Below are positions 60,350-63,656 of a stretch of 63,656 nucleotides of DNA, piece after piece. Numbering within the stretch: the stretch's first letter is position 1; every line of letters begins with the position of its first letter. The position numbers were made by a program, and so were the translations under genes. The stretch lies in assembly GCA_038133505.1 (NCBI GenBank), contig JAYPTI010000001.1, positions 1-63,656 of the forward strand, in the 5' to 3' direction. The notes beneath the pieces are model-generated. The model was given only the letters and a program-made list of their open reading frames with translations, had not been told where the DNA came from and ran no database searches. The stretch is from JAYQUR01 sp038133505 (GTDB taxonomy: Bacteria > Pseudomonadota > Alphaproteobacteria > MPNO01 > UBA830).

Positions 60350-62671
60350 ATGACCGCGATTTCCGCCATTTCCCAGCAAATCTGGGATATGAAATACCGC
60401 CTCAAGACGGCCTCCGGCGAGCCGGTCGACCGGACGGTCGACGATACGTGGCGGCGCATTGCGGACGCGCTGGCCGCGCCCGAGCACGAGGGCGTCCGTG
60501 CCGACTGGGCCGACCGGTTCTACGAGGCGATGCGCGATTTCCGCTTCCTGCCGGCCGGCCGCATCATCGCCGGCGCGGGCACCGACCGCGACGTGACGCT
60601 GTTCAACTGCTTCGTCATGGGCACCATCCCCGACGACATGAGCGGCATTTTCGAGCATCTGCGCGAAGCGGCGCTGACCATGCAGCAGGGCGGCGGCATC
60701 GGCTACGACTTCTCGACGCTGCGCCCCAAGGGCGCGCCGGTAAAGGGCGTCGGCGCGGATGCGTCCGGCCCGCTGTCGTTCATGGACGTCTGGGATTCCA
60801 TGTGCCGCACCATCATGTCCGCCGGCTACCGCCGCGGCGCGATGATGGCGACGCTGCGCTGCGACCATCCCGATATCGAGGCCTTCATCGAGGCCAAGCA
60901 GGAGCCGGGGCGCCTGCGCATGTTCAACCTGTCGGTCCTCGTGACCGATGCGTTCATGGATGCGGTGCGTACCGACGCCGATTGGGAGCTTACCTTCGGC
61001 GGCACCTGCTTCAAGACCGTCTCGGCCCGCGGCCTGTGGGACCGCATCATGCGGTCGACCTACGAGTACGCCGAACCGGGCGTGATCTTCATCGACCGGA
61101 TCAACCAGACGAACAATCTTTCCTGGTGCGAAACCATCGCCGCGACCAACCCCTGCGGAGAACAACCCCTCCCGTCCTACGGCGCGTGCCTGCTGGGCTC
61201 GGTAAATCTCGCTCGGCTGGTGATCGATCCGTTCACCGAGACCGCGCGGCTCGACGAGGACGCGCTGGCGGACCTCGTGCCCGTCGCGGTCCGCATGATG
61301 GACAACGTGACCGACGCCTCGCAGTTCCCGCTCGAGCAGCAGGCCGCCGAAGCGCGGGCGAAGCGCCGCATCGGCCTCGGCGTCACGGGCCTCGCCGATG
61401 CGCTGATCATGTGCCGGGCGCGCTACGGCTCGGCCCGGGCCGTCGAACTGACCGAGCGCTGGATGCGCACGATCCGGGACGAGGCCTATCGCGCCTCTGC
61501 CGCGCTGGCCGAAGAGAAGGGCGCCTTCCCGCTGTTCGACGCCGCGCCGTATCTCGCCGGCGACATGCCCGGGAAACTCCCCGCCGACGTGCGCGCCGCC
61601 ATCGAAGACCACGGCATCCGCAACGCGCTGCTGACCTCGATCGCGCCGACCGGCACGATCTCGCTCTTTGCCGACAACGTCTCGTCGGGGATCGAGCCGG
61701 TGTTCAGCTACACCTACACCCGCAACGTGATGATGCCCGACGGTTCGCGCCGCGAGGAAGAGGTCTCCGACTACGCCTACCGGCTGTGGCGGCGCATGTT
61801 CGGCGACGCGGCGGCGCTGCCCGACTATTTCGTCTCGGCGCAGGACATCGCGCCCGGCGATCACGTCGTCATGCAGGCGGCGGCGCAGAAATACGTCGAT
61901 TCCTCGATCTCGAAGACGATCAACGTGCCGGCCGACCTGCCGTTCGACGCCTTCAAGGACGTCTACCAGCAGGCCTGGGACACCGGCTGCAAGGGCTGCA
62001 CGACCTACCGGCCGAACGACGTGACGGGCTCGGTCCTGCAGGTGAAGGGCGCGGCCGATCCGGCGCAGCCCGAGCTGCCGCTTGCCGTGCCGCCGCCGGG
62101 GAAGGCCGCCGACGAGTTCGAGTCCGGCGTCGTCTACATGACCCAGCCGCTGTCGCGGCCGGAGGAACTGCCGGGCCAGACCTACAAGCTGCGCTGGCCC
62201 GAGTCCGATCACGCGATCTACATCACCATCAACGACATCGTGCAGGACGGCCGCCGCCGGCCGTTCGAGGTGTTCATCAATTCCAAGAACACCGAGCATT
62301 ACGCCTGGACGGTGGCGCTGACGCGGATGATCTCGGCCGTGTTCCGCCGCGGCGGCGACGTCTCCTTCGTCGTCGACGAGCTCAAGGCCGTGTTCGATCC
62401 GCGCGGCGGCCAGTGGATGCAGGGGCGCTACGTGCCGTCGCTGCTGGCGGCGATCGGCGACGTGATCGAGCGCCACATGATCGATATCGGGTTCATCTCC
62501 GGCGCGGACCTGCCCGGCGCCGAGCCCGACAGGCAAGGCGAGGAAAAGCGGGTCGTCGGGCTCGACGACGCGCCGCGCCTGCGCCAGTGCCCCAAATGCG
62601 GCCAGGCCGCCCTGTTGCGACAAGAGGGTTGCGACAGCTGCACGGCGTGCGATTATTCGAAGTGCGGCTGA
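60350..62671 (+). CDS. nrdJ: Adenosylcobalamin-dependent (class II) ribonucleotide reductase
   Basis: Makes deoxyribonucleotides using a coenzyme B12 radical, so it works with or without oxygen. At 773 residues it is the shorter class II type. FLPAGRIIAGAG, Cys87 in LFNCFVM (redox partner), GGIGYDFSTLRPKG, Cys269 in NPCGEQPLPSYG (the radical cysteine region), TGTISLFADNVSSGIEP, and Cys547/Cys550 in GCKGCTTYRPN are seen. The C-terminus is a zinc-ribbon-like CPKCGQ...CDSCTACDYSKCG, which also carries redox cysteines. The start is ATG 60350. Confidence 0.96.
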   Translation: MTAISAISQQIWDMKYRLKTASGEPVDRTVDDTWRRIADALAAPEHEGVRADWADRFYEAMRDFRFLPAGRIIAGAGTDRDVTLFNCFVMGTIPDDMSGIFEHLREAALTMQQGGGIGYDFSTLRPKGAPVKGVGADASGPLSFMDVWDSMCRTIMSAGYRRGAMMATLRCDHPDIEAFIEAKQEPGRLRMFNLSVLVTDAFMDAVRTDADWELTFGGTCFKTVSARGLWDRIMRSTYEYAEPGVIFIDRINQTNNLSWCETIAATNPCGEQPLPSYGACLLGSVNLARLVIDPFTETARLDEDALADLVPVAVRMMDNVTDASQFPLEQQAAEARAKRRIGLGVTGLADALIMCRARYGSARAVELTERWMRTIRDEAYRASAALAEEKGAFPLFDAAPYLAGDMPGKLPADVRAAIEDHGIRNALLTSIAPTGTISLFADNVSSGIEPVFSYTYTRNVMMPDGSRREEEVSDYAYRLWRRMFGDAAALPDYFVSAQDIAPGDHVVMQAAAQKYVDSSISKTINVPADLPFDAFKDVYQQAWDTGCKGCTTYRPNDVTGSVLQVKGAADPAQPELPLAVPPPGKAADEFESGVVYMTQPLSRPEELPGQTYKLRWPESDHAIYITINDIVQDGRRRPFEVFINSKNTEHYAWTVALTRMISAVFRRGGDVSFVVDELKAVFDPRGGQWMQGRYVPSLLAAIGDVIERHMIDIGFISGADLPGAEPDRQGEEKRVVGLDDAPRLRQCPKCGQAALLRQEGCDSCTACDYSKCG

Positions 62672-62747
62672 TGCCGCCATTCCCGAACCGGGGGTAGGCT
62701 CTTCGGAACGGAACGAAAATCGGTCTCTGGAAAAACAGGAGTAGTAC

Positions 62748-63275
62748 ATGCGTCGTTTTCCGAATTTTCTGATCTGCGGACTTTTCGCTGCCGTCGCCGC
62801 GCTTGCGGCGGCGCCCGCCTCGGCCGACCGGCCCGTCCAGGTGGCGGACGACCACCTGACCAAGGAACAGGTCGTCGACCGGGTCTTCACCAACATCGAA
62901 CGCCGCATCCTGCAGCGCTATTACGAGGCGCGGGCCGGCCGCCACTCGGACGATGACGGCGACCGCCGCAAGGGTAAGGAAGGCGGCAAGGGTGGCGGCA
63001 TGGGCAAGGACAAGTGCCCCGGCAAGGAGAAGGGCAAGTCGGGCGGCATGCCGCCCGGCCTCGCCAAGCGCGGCGGCGACCTGCCTCCCGGCCTGCTGAA
63101 GCGGGGCGGCGAGCTGCCGCCCGGCCTGGCGAAACGCCTGCCGCGCGATCTCGAACGCGACCTGCCGCGCCGCAGCCAGGAGTTCCGACGCGTCGTCGTC
63201 GACAACGATATCGTGCTGATCGACGCCGTGACCAACAAGGTCCTCGACATCCTCGAGGACGTCATCAAGGGCTAG
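62748..63275 (+). CDS. Secreted protein with LPPGL repeats (CigR-like)
   Basis: A 175-residue protein with a signal peptide (LFAAVAALAAAPASA, cleaved near residue 26). A lysine- and glycine-rich stretch (KGKEGGKGGGMGKDKCPGKE) is followed by three repeats MPPGLAKRGG, LPPGLLKRGG and LPPGLAKR, then a compact C-terminal beta region (RRVVVDNDIVLIDAVTNKVL). The repeats and final domain resemble the CigR family, one member of which curbs virulence in Salmonella. The role here is unknown. GGAG lies upstream of ATG 62748. Confidence 0.78.
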   Translation: MRRFPNFLICGLFAAVAALAAAPASADRPVQVADDHLTKEQVVDRVFTNIERRILQRYYEARAGRHSDDDGDRRKGKEGGKGGGMGKDKCPGKEKGKSGGMPPGLAKRGGDLPPGLLKRGGELPPGLAKRLPRDLERDLPRRSQEFRRVVVDNDIVLIDAVTNKVLDILEDVIKG

Positions 63276-63296
63276 GAAGAGCCGCCGGCCGCCGGT

Positions 63297-63656
63297 CTAC
63301 TCCGCCGCCTGCGCCTGCCGCTCCGCGATCATCCGCTCCACCAACCGCCGTGCCTGGATCGTCGGGTTGTCGCTGTTGACGTCGACCGTGGGCGCGGCCG
63401 GATCGAGGTCGATGATGCGCTGGGTCGCCTCCACCATCGCCACGTCCTCGAGGAACGTGTTGCGGATGCCGCCCATCATCTCGTGCATCTCCGCGTCGTC
63501 GAGCGAGAAGTTGCGGGCCGACGTCCAGAAGTGATGGGTGGTCGACGGCGTTTCGGGCGTGCAGCCGTGCGAGGTGTGGATGTTGATGGCGTGTTCCATG
63601 TTGCCGTCGAACGCGCCCGTGCCGACCGTCGCGATGCCGACGTCGAAGGTCATCGT
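63297..63656 (-). CDS. Rieske-type aromatic ring oxygenase alpha subunit, C-terminal part (cut by window edge)
   Basis: The last 119 residues of a larger protein that continues past the right edge. TPETPSTTHHFWTSARNF, followed by an FLEDVAMVEATQRIIDLDP helix and a C-terminal SDNPTIQARRLVERMI, matches the end of vanillate-demethylase-type (VanA-like) Rieske oxygenases. The Rieske cluster and iron site lie outside the window, so the substrate cannot be named. Confidence 0.8.
   Translation of the reverse strand, partial: TMTFDVGIATVGTGAFDGNMEHAINIHTSHGCTPETPSTTHHFWTSARNFSLDDAEMHEMMGGIRNTFLEDVAMVEATQRIIDLDPAAPTVDVNSDNPTIQARRLVERMIAERQAQAAE

Overview
The window is about 64 kb of GC-rich, densely coded DNA that looks like the chromosome of an alphaproteobacterium. 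The signs are a CpdR-like response regulator, a TIGR02302/DUF4175 protein, a TipF-like EAL protein, an argH-lipoprotein-lysA-ftsEX-plsC neighbourhood, alphaproteobacterial palindromic repeats, and many tripartite uptake systems (TRAP and TctABC). The genus cannot be told from this sequence. No phage, insertion sequence, CRISPR array or rRNA was seen. One tRNA gene, tRNA-Leu(TAA), is present, and no gene-free stretch exceeds about 300 bases.

Left part (1-20.5 kb). Selenocysteine genes selB (cut by the window edge) and selA are followed by an ankyrin protein, a DUF3500 protein, release factor 3, and a homogentisate operon (hmgA, fahA and an orphan molybdenum hydroxylase large subunit). Next come a lone TctC-type binding protein, a GlcG-like protein, and an operon pairing a pyrone-dicarboxylate-lactonase-like hydrolase with a two-subunit thiamine-diphosphate decarboxylase. 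A minus-strand group then holds a malate/lactate-type dehydrogenase, an ACMSD-like amidohydrolase and a secreted redoxin. That redoxin reads through an in-frame UGA (U-P-P-C motif) with a SECIS-like hairpin just downstream, so the window appears to hold both Sec machinery and a Sec user. The visible selB lacks the segment that normally carries the guanine-specificity (NKxD) motif. A large chemoreceptor, whose C-terminus is written by a palindromic repeat, ends this part.

Middle part (20.5-45 kb). A MetE-like methyltransferase, two palindromic repeats and tRNA-Leu precede an Rrf2 regulator coupled to an FAD oxidoreductase. A tricarballylate/oxalomesaconate-type catabolic region follows: tcuA-tcuB, a LysR regulator, a dienelactone hydrolase, a PrpF/oxalomesaconate tautomerase-like isomerase, TctC and a TctA-TctB fusion. 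Two paralogous alpha/beta hydrolases follow. One lies beside a NIPSNAP protein and a DctPQM TRAP system, the other at the end of a TctCBA operon. A VOC protein, an alpha/beta hydrolase gene interrupted by TAA, a methyltransferase, an aminotransferase IV and sufE complete the region.

Right part (45-63.7 kb). This is mostly core functions: pyrD, a TipF-like degenerate EAL protein, tlpA, argH, a small lipoprotein, lysA, TIGR02302, cpdR, hpt, a zinc-ribbon DUF3426 protein, ftsE-ftsX, a YdcF protein, plsC and a lysophospholipase-like hydrolase. It ends with a cobalamin-dependent ribonucleotide reductase, a CigR-like secreted protein and the C-terminal end of a Rieske-type aromatic oxygenase cut by the right edge.
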